From: Sphaerolaimus hirsutus
Taxonomy: Eukaryota > Nematoda > Chromadorea > Monhysterida > Sphaerolaimidae
NCBI GenBank assembly: GCA_964036195.1
Contig: OZ038456.1
Coordinates: 1,922,001-1,986,000 of the forward strand
Direction: 5' to 3'
Length of the DNA: 64,000 bases
Shown piece by piece: positions 23,816-35,100 of this stretch. The notes beneath the pieces were generated by a model that had not been told where the DNA came from, ran no database searches, and saw nothing but the letters and a program-made list of their open reading frames with translations. Position numbers and translations under genes: made by a program. Positions within the stretch are counted from its first letter, which is position 1, and each line of letters starts with the position of its first letter.

Positions 23816-24406
23816 CTGAGGGGGGGGGGTTGTTTGGGGGTGAGAGGGGGGGTTGATCTGATGATCTTAGTTTTGTGATCGATACGCGGGACACTTTCGT
23901 GATATGCAAGTGTCGTTTACACGGCCTCGCGGGCCGACAAAAAATGAAAAAAGTCCAATATCTCTGGAATAAAGTTCCGTATCTGCAAGCACAGACAGTG
24001 AACTATACTCACTAGTTAAGTGTCCCCACACGCCTATTTACAAAAAAAATTGAGCCAGCCGTTCAAAATTTATAGGCATTTGAAGGTGAATTTTAGTAGT
24101 TTTATTATTTTTATTTATTCATTCTAGTGTAAAATAATATGATCCCGTTTGATTGCAGTACACAACAGAGCCCAGCAAAATATCCATGCACAAACAAAAA
24201 GCAAAAAAAAACAAAAGCCAAAATTTACTCACTTCTTTTTGAAGGACTTAAAGCTGGCCATTTAGAAATCCCGAGGCTCAGCCAACGTCTACGAAATGTA
24301 ATAATCGTAACATATGGTCGACCGTATAACACAAGCTGGAAATTGGATAAAATTAAGCTTTTGTTGAAAAAAAGAATAGCTTTAGAAAGAATAATGGTGT
24401 CTCAGT

Positions 24407-25067
24407 TAGGGTTGGAAAAAAACGTTTTTTTTTAACTCGATGTTTTTTTTTAAAAAAAACGTTTTTTTTTAAAAGCTCCCAGATATGACCTAGTGTCAAC
24501 ATATATAGGTATATCAGACACTGGCAATACTCTGTGATGTTAAATATGACCATATAATGGCTGTGGAGCCATGGGATAGCATTATAAGTGGTGATTTGTG
24601 TCAAAAATATCCATTTTTCGTCGACATATCGTTCGTATATCGCCTTATAGTCAAATGTTCGTGACATCAGGTAAAGTTTGGCACGGAATGGTGATCAAAC
24701 AAGGTTATAAAAGGAGGTTGTTACTTTGGGAGTGAAGTTACACACTGTGGAGGTACATGGAAGCACATTACCTCAATATTATATATTACAGCAACATATG
24801 TCGGCTTATTCACCCATGGTAGCACATAGAAATGGATGTTTTGATACTAAAAATGCAACAAAACCAATGAAAACAACCACCAATGTCAATTTGTGTGTGA
24901 AATTGCGCGCTTGCGCGCAAAAATTTTGCAAAATACCTAGTGCTTAGTACTAAAAATTTCGGCCCATGTTTTTTTAATAAAAAAAACATTTCGGACGTCA
25001 TGTTTTAAAAAAAAAAAACGTTTTTTTTAATAAAAAAAACGTTTAAAAAAAACATCGGCCAACCCTA
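24407..25067 (+). mobile_element. hAT-type MITE family TAGGGTTGG, copy 3
   Basis: 661 bp, perfect 8-base target duplication GTCTCAGT (24399-24406 and 25068-25075). The 5.88-kb duplicated unit begins inside this element at about 24916, next to its TTGCGCGCTTGCGCGCAA motif (24903-24920). Confidence 0.92.
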
Positions 25068-26778
25068 GTCTCAGTAGCGCAGTGGTCATAATTAGGGTGC
25101 TAAACACCAGGTATTCATAATGGCCGCATGGCTTACGCTTAGTTTAACCATATCTTGACGAATAAACCTACGTATTTTATACTTAATCCACCAAATGTAC
25201 ATTATGGCAAAATGTATTTTTCAGTATTCACATAACAGTAAAAAACACTGAAATGAGAAGTAAAAAGTTAAAAGCTAAGAAAACTTTTTACTTCTCATTT
25301 CACTTTACTGCTCACTTATAAAATGGTTTTAACTTCTCCACTTGCTGAATTGACTCCCGCTAGACATTCGTGCAGCTTAAAATGCACTGTCTGAACATTG
25401 GAATTCACAGTTTGATATTTTGCCAATTGGCAGGGATGTTTAGCTAACTACTGTAGCATCAATAATATAATGCATCAAGTTACGAAAACAAAATAAATTA
25501 AAAGTGTTAAGACAATAAAAAAACACTTCGATAAAAGTGAAGAAGGCAAACATAACTTGTCAAAGAAAACGACCTCAAGCAACAATTTTCGCGGAAGGTA
25601 ACAAAAGGAAGTACGCACTCGTTCTTTATGGAGATTATGAATAAACCTCTAACAAAAATTAGAGAGACAAGTAGAAATGAGCAAAATATTTTTCATACAT
25701 GACAAGTGAATGTAGAAGATACTCATTCAACTTGAGTTTCTGTTTGAGTATGCGGTTTTCTCAGCTTTTATGTTCATAATTTCGGTCTTTTTCCGGAAAT
25801 CGCAGTCCGACTGATGTCGCCCGGATAAAAAAAATTGTTTTGGATATAATGATATCGAGTGAAAGAGTAAAACTTTTTATCTTTTTGTAATAAGAAATGT
25901 TAACTGAAATGCTAAAAAGATACGTGTGAGCTTGAAATCTGCGTCACAAAATTTGGTCGTAAAACTATTTATATACGACGTCGCCACAAGTCGTAAATAT
26001 CCCATTTGATATAAGATTGTCAGTCGACACACCAAAGTGGTATCCAAAATATCTCGCGTAGCGAAAAACAGAAAATTTCGAAACGAGATTTTGGGATCGT
26101 CCAGTGGATGCAAATCCCATGAATTATCTTCAAAAGTGCTATCATATAGTCATTCCTCGAGTATTGTCAATCTGCTCACACACTTGGCGTTGTGCCAACG
26201 AAAACTAGATTTTTTGAGAATCAGCATGTCTGGCGCCACACCAGCGCCAATTTTCGTTTGGCGCCACCGCCAGCCGGTTTCCTCGCTATGTTGGCTTTTG
26301 GTGAGATATTTAATTTGCCCACCATTCTGTTCGGGCAGCCCGATTTACGAATTTGTGCGCTTCCCTAATAGTTGCGATTTTTATTTGACAGCGAACCCTA
26401 ATTTGAAATGCAGAAAATAACTTTTTTCGACTAAAATTTTTTTTCTCCAGGTTTCACCCGAAGCAAACGATGGACATTCTCCGGAAAATGAAGTTGGGCA
26501 ACACTCGTTGCTATGCGTTGGTTTTCGTAGTGAGAAAGCTTTAAGCGGAGTTGATTTGAATGGAAGGCAGGCGAATGTTTTGGTGCGAATGTTCGATGTC
26601 GAAAGTAAAAAGGCTGTCGGGCAGATTGAACATCGTGGGTTGCGTTCTGCCGATTTTTCATTGAATGCCTAAAATTTTTGTTGGGAATCAATTTTTTGGA
26701 ATTTCTATTTTGAAATAAATTTGAACGTTTGCTGAGTCACAATATACTTGCAGATGTTTCTTTACGCTTGAATGTATA

Positions 26779-26990
26779 CCGTAAATCCTCGAATAAGCCC
26801 ACGGGGGAGTTATTTTATCGTCAGAATTTTTTGAGGGGGGACTTATTCGAGGGTAGGAGTTATTATTTCGTCAGAATATTACTTAAAATACATTATCAAT
26901 ATAATATATGAATGGGGTTAAATTCATACATAAATCTGTATTCAATGCAATGAAATCAATGCCAGTGAACATTAGGTGCAAAAGAATACA
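26779..26990. mobile_element. Truncated CCGTAAATCCTCGAATAAG element in GNB1L-like intron 2
   Basis: Left end TACCGTAAATCCTCGAAT and interior GAATGGGGTTAAATTCAT match 28795-29158; the right end is lost before exon 3. Repeated at 32666-32877 in copy 2. Confidence 0.6.
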
Positions 26991-28794
26991 TCCATGCTGC
27001 GGTGATTATGATCAACCACAAAAAGTCACCAACAACTTTTTCAGACCCCAGTCCTCAACCCTGCTGCAGCTCGGACAGTACGCCGGACACAAACAGCACC
27101 AACAGCATGCACAAGTCGAACACGACGGCCGTGCAGTCCATGTGTTCACCAACATTGGGCTTACTTTGTACACTGTTTCGCGGGTCCAGTGTCAATTTAT
27201 ATAGTACCCAAAGGGTGCAATGCGATGCTGGTGTACCCGGGTTTAGGGTGGATGTAAAACAGGTTGGTGAGTTTGGGTACATGGCATTTGAAGGGTTCCG
27301 TTCTAAAAGTGCATAAGCACCAAATCCAGTTAAGTTTGCGAGTTTGACATCCTTATATAGTTTTGCCCTCTTGAGGAAACAATAGAACCCCCAGCCCCCT
27401 ACTGAACCCCTTTTCTCGTTCCGAAAAGGGTAAAGCTTTTAAGCTGTTTTAAAATGTTTATAAAAAAAACTATTTACAATCGCAATCTGAATGATATCCT
27501 AACCGTTTCTCAATATTTACGTTCTGTTTTTTTGTTGATAAAATTCTCGAAATCACAAAACTTCTCAGCGTGTCTGCCCACTACGCATGTGGGTTTTTGC
27601 AATGCTGACGCCATATTTGTACCCCCCTCAATCGGAAATAACTGCGGAAATGGGTACACATTGATAGTGTACCCCCAAGAGTCAGGCGTCAAAATGACAT
27701 CGTTTGATGCCAATGATTATGACAAAATGCACGAATTTGAATTAAAAACATTGGATGGATCTGTTTGGGTTAGTGTTTTTTTGTGCTGAGGCATGGAAAA
27801 TTTTTGTCAACCAACAAAATATTAAGGTATGTTTCTTACTGGCTAAAATCCCTCGTTGGGATTCTGTACTAAGATAATCGTAAAAATGTATTGTTTAGAA
27901 AAATTGTTCATCAAAGGCTGTAGCATTAAATCCTCTTAGCTTTTCATGTAGAAATTGTTCTTAAGCATATGGGAACTATATTGAAACATTTCGTTGTTTT
28001 AAAAAAGTTATTGTTTCACTCATTAATAAAAAGTAACTCATTAATCAGAATGAACTAGCTTTAAAAATCATGCGCAGAACCCAGCACAGCCAATGTGCAT
28101 CAGATTATCACATTTTGTGACTGATGAAAATACAGATGCCATCGTTTTATTATTGGGATTGGAAACTGGCCAATTTAATGTATACAGCGGAATTTTGGAA
28201 CAGTGCCAGTTGTTCATGTGTTGCGATGTAGCTACGGTTGGTTTAGGGATGTGGTATTTCGGCAGTTAGGCAAGTAAAAGTAAAAAATAGATAAATAAAT
28301 GTTGTTGTTTTAACATAAATATATATATTTACATCGTTCAGAGCTGAGTATATTTTGTGGTCATCCCACCGTTATAATCACATTTTGAAGCTTTATAACC
28401 ACACACAGGGCTTCGGTTCTAGCAATAATGCTATTTTGTGCATCGATGTGAACCGAGCGCCTCACTGCGGCAAAAATGCGGCAATTTTGGCAGTGGGCCA
28501 AGCCGATTCAACCGTCAGATTGGGTCGAATTTCCGTGGAAATGACAGAAAATCCGAGAAAATCTGGTAAAACGATTTCGACGCCAAAGTGTTGTTTGGAA
28601 ATGGACCCGCTAAAGGAGCAATTGCCTATCAATGTCGGGACATTGTCTGTCAGATGTGATGGTTCGTTTTAAATCGTGATTAAGCAGTTTGCTATTATTG
28701 GCATCTTATGATGATGTTCTTTTTTCGGCGCTATTTATATGTGTCGTGTCGAGTGTTTGTATCCATATCGCACTTTTCTTTTTTTAATAATATA

Positions 28795-29158
28795 CCGTAA
28801 ATCCTCGAATAAGTCCCCGGGGGAGTTATTTTTTCGTCAGAATTTTTTGAGGGGGCACTTATTCGAGGGGAGGAGTTATTTTTTCGTCAGAATATTAAGT
28901 ACATTGCATGATTAATAGATTGTACGAATGGGGTTAAATTCATGCATGAATCCGTTTTTAATGCAATGAAATCAAAGCTAGTGAACATCAGCTGCAAAAG
29001 AATACATTCTTTTCAATGGACACATAGATTTACAGCATGTACGTGTTTCCCACCCATAAAGTAGGGGGGGGGGGGTTGATCGAGGGGGGTTATTTTTTCC
29101 TCAGTCAGCTAACAGGGGGGTCTTATTCGAGAGGGGGGACTTATTCAAAGATTTACTG
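28795..29158. mobile_element. TA-inserted MITE, CCGTAAATCCTCGAATAAG
   Basis: TA on both sides, ends CCGTAAATCCTCG and AAAGATTTACTG, interior GGGGGACTTATTCGAG motifs. TA duplication fits Tc1/mariner-type insertion. In intron 6 of copy 1; same at 34682-35047. Confidence 0.65.
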
Positions 29159-29427
29159 TAATATATTTAAACCTACTATGCTGGTGATAACACATAGTTA
29201 CAAACTTAGAAGTATGCATGTTAGCTACTTAGCGAAAAATTAATAATTTTTGTTGCATTTCGTCAGGTCGCATTTTGTCCTGTGGCAGTTGGGACGGCAT
29301 TGTTCGCATCTACACTTTTAAACATTGCAAGGCACTCGCGTGCATTCGAACTCACGAGCCGCATACTGGTTGGTTTATTTTTGTTTCATTTTTTGGGGTT
29401 GTTTTTTGGTTGTGGTACCGTATAAAT

Positions 29428-29884
29428 CAGGGGTAGGAAAGGTGGGGGGTTACCCCCCAAACTGCCCAGCTATCTATCTATCCTGGAGGCAAGATTCTGG
29501 GCTACTATCCCCTAACCCCCCCCCCCCAAATCGGCCTGCTATCTACCTATCTGGAGCGATTTTTGAGAAACAAGACCGCAATTTTCGCTCAAAATCGCTT
29601 TTTTTCATACCCTTTTTAATAGATTTTCACCTCCAAAATCATTAGTTCATGCGTCTAGCTGCTTATTTTCAGCTATTTTTAGTAGTATATGTGCTTATAT
29701 ACCCATTTTACACCTATTTTTAGCGATTTTTCGCCCTTTTCTTCCTTCTATGCCTATATATTGAACCCCCGCGAACCGCTCCCCCAACCCCCCTCCCCCA
29801 GAATATTTTTCAGTTATCTATCCCTCCGGAGGAGCGATTTGTTATCTATACACCCCCCCCGGAAGGTCGAAATCTAGAAGAAGA
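29428..29884. mobile_element. hAT-type MITE, CAGGGGT left end
   Basis: Flanked on both sides by GTATAAAT (8 bases). Interior has C-runs and CTATCTATCTATCC motifs as in 43526-43995. Same element at about 35317-35774 in the second unit. Confidence 0.65.
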
Positions 29885-30007
29885 GTATAAATATGTATTA
29901 GTGATTTTTTTTAAGGTATGTAGGTAATTTAAATTAATTAACCACCCACTAATCGCAGCTTCTGGATAGGTATCACTGTCGCGCTCGATGTTTCTTGCTG
30001 TCACTTT

Positions 30008-30657
30008 AGGCTCGCACACACTAGTTGACATCGCGAATAAATGTCAACTGATTGTCAACTAAAAATTTAAACCACCACGCTCAGGGACGTAGCCAGGATT
30101 TTTGAGCGGGGGGGGCGGATTGTATACGGAGCCCGGCGAACGGGGGGGGCGGCGCCCCCCCCCCCTAAAATTTTACCCCTGTAGTAGGGGAATGGCGCCA
30201 TGGCGCTGGCGCCATTCGTAGGCGCCACGCCATGGCGCCACTGGCGTTGGCATTGGCGCCAACACAGCAATATACGTCTGTATTTTACAGGCATATACAG
30301 CGACATGGACAGAAATTGAGTACATTTTCACTGGCTTTTAGGCCGCAGAGACTGGTCAGCCAAAAAGATATGTTGTGAAGGGAGAATGCGTGCTTGCGCG
30401 CAAAAATTTTTCAAACTGTCGACAAAATCGTCGTCTGAAAGTGCCATTTCTGGCACATTTTTTGGTCCGACCCGGGAGGGGGGGGGGCGGCCGCCCCCCC
30501 CGCCCCCCCCCTGGCTACGTCCTTGACCACGCTTAACAGAAGCGGTGAAAATTAAGTGTGACGATATAAAATTAACCACGCTCTCACATAATTAACCAGA
30601 ATTTAGTTGAATTCACTTTTTTCAGATACGTATTTTGATGTCAACTAGTGTGTGTGG
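30008..30657. mobile_element. ACACACTAGTTGACATC element split by a hAT-type MITE
   Basis: Left CGCACACACTAGTTGACATC, right the inverse GATGTCAACTAGTGTGTGTG. Contains 30082-30525. Repeated at about 35898-36548. Confidence 0.65.
30082..30525. mobile_element. hAT-type MITE, CAGGGACGTAGCC ends
   Basis: Perfect 8-base target duplication ACCACGCT. GGCGCC-rich block plus a decayed form of the CGCGCTTGCGCGCAA motif near 30387. Repeated at about 35972-36416. Confidence 0.85.
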
Positions 30658-30682
30658 GAATTATTCCTACCTTATTCCTACC

Positions 30683-30947
30683 TAGGGTTGGCCGATGTTT
30701 TTTTTAAACGTTTTTTTTAAACGTTTTTTTTTTAAACATGACGTCTGAAATGTTTTTTTAATAAAAATTTTTGTACTAAGCACTAGGTATTTTGCACGCA
30801 AAAATTTTGCAAAATACCTAGTGCTTAGTACTAAAAATTTCGGCCCATGTTTTTTTAATAAAAAAAACATTTCGGACGTCATGTTTTAAAAAAAAAAACG
30901 TTTTTTTTAATAAAAAAAACGTTTAAAAAAAACATCGGCCAACCCTA
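30683..30947. mobile_element. Chimeric hAT element at the duplication joint
   Basis: Left end TAGGGTTGG preceded by TTCCTACC (the flank of 36574-37802); right end CCAACCCTA followed by GTCTCAGT (the flank of 24407-25067). At about 30796 the sequence turns back on itself: GTACTAAGCACTAGG before and CCTAGTGCTTAGTAC after. The core of the element is missing. Confidence 0.92.
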
Positions 30948-32112
30948 GTCTCAGTAGCGCAGTGGTCATAATTAGGGTGCTAAACACCAGGTATTCATAA
31001 TGGCCGCATGGCTTACGCTTAGTTTAACCATATCTTGACGAATAAACCTACGTATTTTATACTTAATCCACCAAATGTACATTATGGCAAAATGTATTTT
31101 TCAGTATTCACATAACAGTAAAAAACACTGAAATGAGAAGTAAAAAGTTAAAAGCTAAGAAAACTTTTTACTTCTCATTTCACTTTACTGCTCACTTATC
31201 ACTTATAAAATGGTTTTAACTTCTCCACTTGCTGAATTGACTCCCGCTAGACATTCGTGCAGCTTAAAATGCACTGTCTGAACATTGGAATTCACAGTTT
31301 GATATTTTGCCAATTGGCAGGGATGTTTAGCTAACTACTGTAGCATCAATAATATAATGCATCAAGTTACGAAAACAAAATAAATTAAAAGTGTTAAGAC
31401 AATAAAAAAACACTTCGATAAAAGTGAAGAAGGCAAACATAACTTGTCAAAGAAAACGACCTCAAGCAACAATTTTCGCGGAAGGTAACAAAAGGAAGTA
31501 CGCACTCGTTCTTTATGGAGATTATGAATAAACCTCTAACAAAAATTAGAGAGACAAGTAGAAATGAGCAAAATATTTTTCATACATGACAAGTGAATGT
31601 AGAAGATACTCATTCAACTTGAGTTTCTGTTTGAGTATGCGGTTTTCTCAGCTTTTATGTTCATAATTTCGGTCTTTTTCCGGAAATCGCAGTCCGACTG
31701 ATGTCGCCCGGATAAAAAAAATTGTTTTGGATATAATGATATCGAGTGAAAGAGTAAAACTTTTTATCTTTTTGTAATAAGAAATGTTAACTGAAATGCT
31801 AAAAAGATACGTGTGAGCTTGAAATCTGCGTCACAAAATTTGGTCGTAAAACTATTTATATACGACGTCGCCACAAGTCGTAAATATCCCATTTGATATA
31901 AGATTGTCAGTCGACACACCAAAGTGGTATCCAAAATATCTCGCGTAGCGAAAAACAGAAAATTTCGAAACGAGATTTTGGGATCGTCCAGTGGATGCAA
32001 ATCCCATGAATTATCTTCAAAAGTGCTATCATATAGTCATTCCTCGAGTATTGTCAATCTGCTCACACACTTGGCGTTGTGCCAACGAAAACTAGATTTT
32101 TTGAGAATCAGC

Positions 32113-32187
32113 ATGTCTGGCGCCACACCAGCGCCAATTTTCGTTTGGCGCCACCGCCAGCCGGTTTCCTCGCTATGTTGGCTTTTG
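32113..32187 (+). CDS. GNB1L: GNB1L-like copy 2 exon 1
   Basis: Initiator ATG, 25 codons ending SLCWLL; donor TTG|GTGAGA, phase 0. Confidence 0.8.
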
Positions 32188-35100
32188 GTGAGATATTTAA
32201 TTTGCCCACCATTCTGTTCGGGCAGCCCGATTTACGAATTTGTGCGCTTCCCTAATAGTTGCGATTTTTATTTGACAGCGAACCCTAATTTGAAATGCAG
32301 AAAATAACTTTTTTCGACTAAAATTTTTTTTCTCCAGGTTTCACCCGAAGCAAACGATGGACATTCTCCGGAAAATGAAGTTGGGCAACACTCGTTGCTA
32401 TGCGTTGGTTTTCGTAGTGAGAAAGCTTTAAGCGGAGTTGATTTGAATGGAAGGCAGGCGAATGTTTTGGTGCGAATGTTCGATGTCGAAAGTAAAAAGG
32501 CTGTCGGGCAGATTGAACATCGTGGGTTGCGTTCTGCCGATTTTTCATTGAATGCCTAAAATTTTTGTTGGGAATCAATTTTTTGGAATTTCTATTTTGA
32601 AATAAATTTGAACGTTTGCTGAGTCACAATATACTTGCAGATGTTTCTTTACGCTTGAATGTATACCGTAAATCCTCGAATAAGCCCACGGGGGAGTTAT
32701 TTTATCGTCAGAATTTTTTGAGGGGGGACTTATTCGAGGGTAGGAGTTATTATTTCGTCAGAATATTACTTAAAATACATTATCAATATAATATATGAAT
32801 GGGGTTAAATTCATACATAAATCTGTATTCAATGCAATGAAATCAATGCCAGTGAACATTAGGTGCAAAAGAATACATCCATGCTGCGGTGATTATGATC
32901 AACCACAAAAAGTCACCAACAACTTTTTCAGACCCCAGTCCTCAACCCTGCTGCAGCTCGGACAGTACGCCGGACACAAACAGCACCAACAGCATGCACA
33001 AGTCGAACACGACGGCCGTGCAGTCCATGTGTTCACCAACATTGGGCTTACTTTGTACACTGTTTCGCGGGTCCAGTGTCAATTTATATAGTACCCAAAG
33101 GGTGCAATGCGATGCTGGTGTACCCGGGTTTAGGGTGGATGTAAAACAGGTTGGTGAGTTTGGGTACATGGCATTTGAAGGGTTCCGTTCTAAAAGTGCA
33201 TAAGCACCAAATCCAGTTAAGTTTGCGAGTTTGACATCCTTATATAGTTTTGCCCTCTTGAGGAAACAATAGAACCCCCAGCCCCCTACTGAACCCCTTT
33301 TCTCGTTCCGAAAAGGGTAAAGCTTTTAAGCTGTTTTAAAATGTTTATAAAAAAAACTATTTACAATCGCAATCTGAATGATATCCTAACCGTTTCTCAA
33401 TATTTACGTTCTGTTTTTTTGTTGATAAAATTCTCGAAATCACAAAACTTCTCAGCGTGTCTGCCCACTACGCATGTGGGTTTTTGCAATGCTGACGCCA
33501 TATTTGTACCCCCCTCAATCGGAAATAACTGCGGAAATGGGTACACATTGATAGTGTACCCCCAAGAGTCAGGCGTCAAAATGACATCGTTTGATGCCAA
33601 TGATTATGACAAAATGCACGAATTTGAATTAAAAACATTGGATGGATCTGTTTGGGTTAGTGTTTTTTTGTGCTGAGGCATGGAAAATTTTTGTCAACCA
33701 ACAAAATATTAAGGTATGTTTCTTACTGGCTAAAATCCCTCGTTGGGATTCTGTACTAAGATAATCGTAAAAATGTATTGTTTAGAAAAATTGTTCATCA
33801 AAGGCTGTAGCATTAAATCCTCTTAGCTTTTCATGTAGAAATTGTTCTTAAGCATATGGGAACTATATTGAAACATTTCGTTGTTTTAAAAAAGTTATTG
33901 TTTCACTCATTAATAAAAAGTAACTCATTAATCAGAATGAACTAGCTTTAAAAATCATGCGCAGAACCCAGCACAGCCAATGTGCATCAGATTATCACAT
34001 TTTGTGACTGATGAAAATACAGATGCCATCGTTTTATTATTGGGATTGGAAACTGGCCAATTTAATGTATACAGCGGAATTTTGGAACAGTGCCAGTTGT
34101 TCATGTGTTGCGATGTAGCTACGGTTGGTTTAGGGATGTGGTATTTCGGCAGTTAGGCAAGTAAAAGTAAAAAATAGATAAATAAATGTTGTTGTTTTAA
34201 CATAAATATATATATTTACATCGTTCAGAGCTGAGTATATTTTGTGGTCATCCCACCGTTATAATCACATTTTGAAGCTTTATAACCACACACAGGGCTT
34301 CGGTTCTAGCAATAATGCTATTTTGTGCATCGATGTGAACCGAGCGCCTCACTGCGGCAAAAATGCGGCAATTTTGGCAGTGGGCCAAGCCGATTCAACC
34401 GTCAGATTGGGTCGAATTTCCGTGGAAATGACAGAAAATCCGAGAAAATCTGGTAAAACGATTTCGACGCCAAAGTGTTGTTTGGAAATGGACCCGCTAA
34501 AGGAGCAATTGCCTATCAATGTCGGGACATTGTCTGTCAGATGTGATGGTTCGTTTTAAATCGTGATTAAGCAGTTTGCTATTATTGGCATCTTATGATG
34601 ATGTTCTTTTTTCGGCGCTATTTATATGTGTCGTGTCGAGTGTTTGTATCCATATCGCACTTTTCTTTTTTTAATAATATACCGTAAATCCTCGAATAAG
34701 TCCCCGGGGGAGTTATTTTTTCGTCAGAATTTTTTGAGGGGGCACTTATTCGAGGGGAGGAGTTATTTTTTCGTCAGAATATTAAGTACATTGCATGATT
34801 AATAGATTGTACGAATGGGGTTAAATTCATGCATGAATCCGTTTTTAATGCAATGAAATCAAAGCTAGTGAACATCAGCTGCAAAAGAATACATTCTTTT
34901 CAATGGACACATAGATTTACAGCATGTACGTGTTTCCCACCCATAAAGTAGGGGGGGGGGGGTTGATCGAGGGGGGTTATTTTTTCCTCAGTCAGCTAAC
35001 AGGGGGGTCTTATTCGAGAGGGGGGACTTATTCAAAGATTTACTGTAATATATTTAAACCTACTATGCTGGTGATAACACATTTAGTTACAAACTTAGAA

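Larger units (their letters stand above)
26226..29368 (+). pseudogene. GNB1L: GNB1L-like WD40 gene, copy 1 (exons 1-7 only)
   Basis: Exons 26226-26300, 26451-26638, 27045-27190, 27569-27768, 28090-28250, 28342-28661, 29267-29368 are the same as in copy 2 (shift 5887-5889). All are intact and in phase, but the last WD blade (exons 8-9) is not present before copy 2 starts. Copy 1 therefore lacks its own 3' end. It could still be transcribed and spliced across copy 2 to the shared exons 8-9, so pseudogene is an inference from the missing 3' end, not from any lesion. If the duplication is an assembly artefact, this copy does not exist. Confidence 0.72.
24916..30796. repeat. Segmental tandem duplication, copy 1
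   Basis: 5.88-kb unit repeated head-to-tail at 30797-36686. Differences found by eye are length changes in short repeats: one fewer TCACTTA unit near 25319, ACACATAG for ACACATTTAG near 29196, and homopolymer lengths. Carries exons 1-7 of the GNB1L-like gene. Confidence 0.93.

Noticed and set aside
24139..24435. 98-codon plus-strand frame ending in a hAT element
   Set aside because: No family recognised, no upstream splice site of note, and the frame ends in the transposon; kept as unassigned.
25068..25140. tRNA-like A-box (TAGCGCAGTGG) after the hAT copy, possible SINE head
   Set aside because: No B-box (GGTTCGANNCC) and no cloverleaf could be formed; the repeat at 30948 is only the duplication.
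27055..27282. Hydrophobic minus-strand frame (CTAVVFDLCMLLVLFVSGVL)
   Set aside because: Antisense of GNB1L-like exon 3, whose sense reading keeps phase with neighbouring exons and fits the WD blade; the same shadow recurs at 32942.
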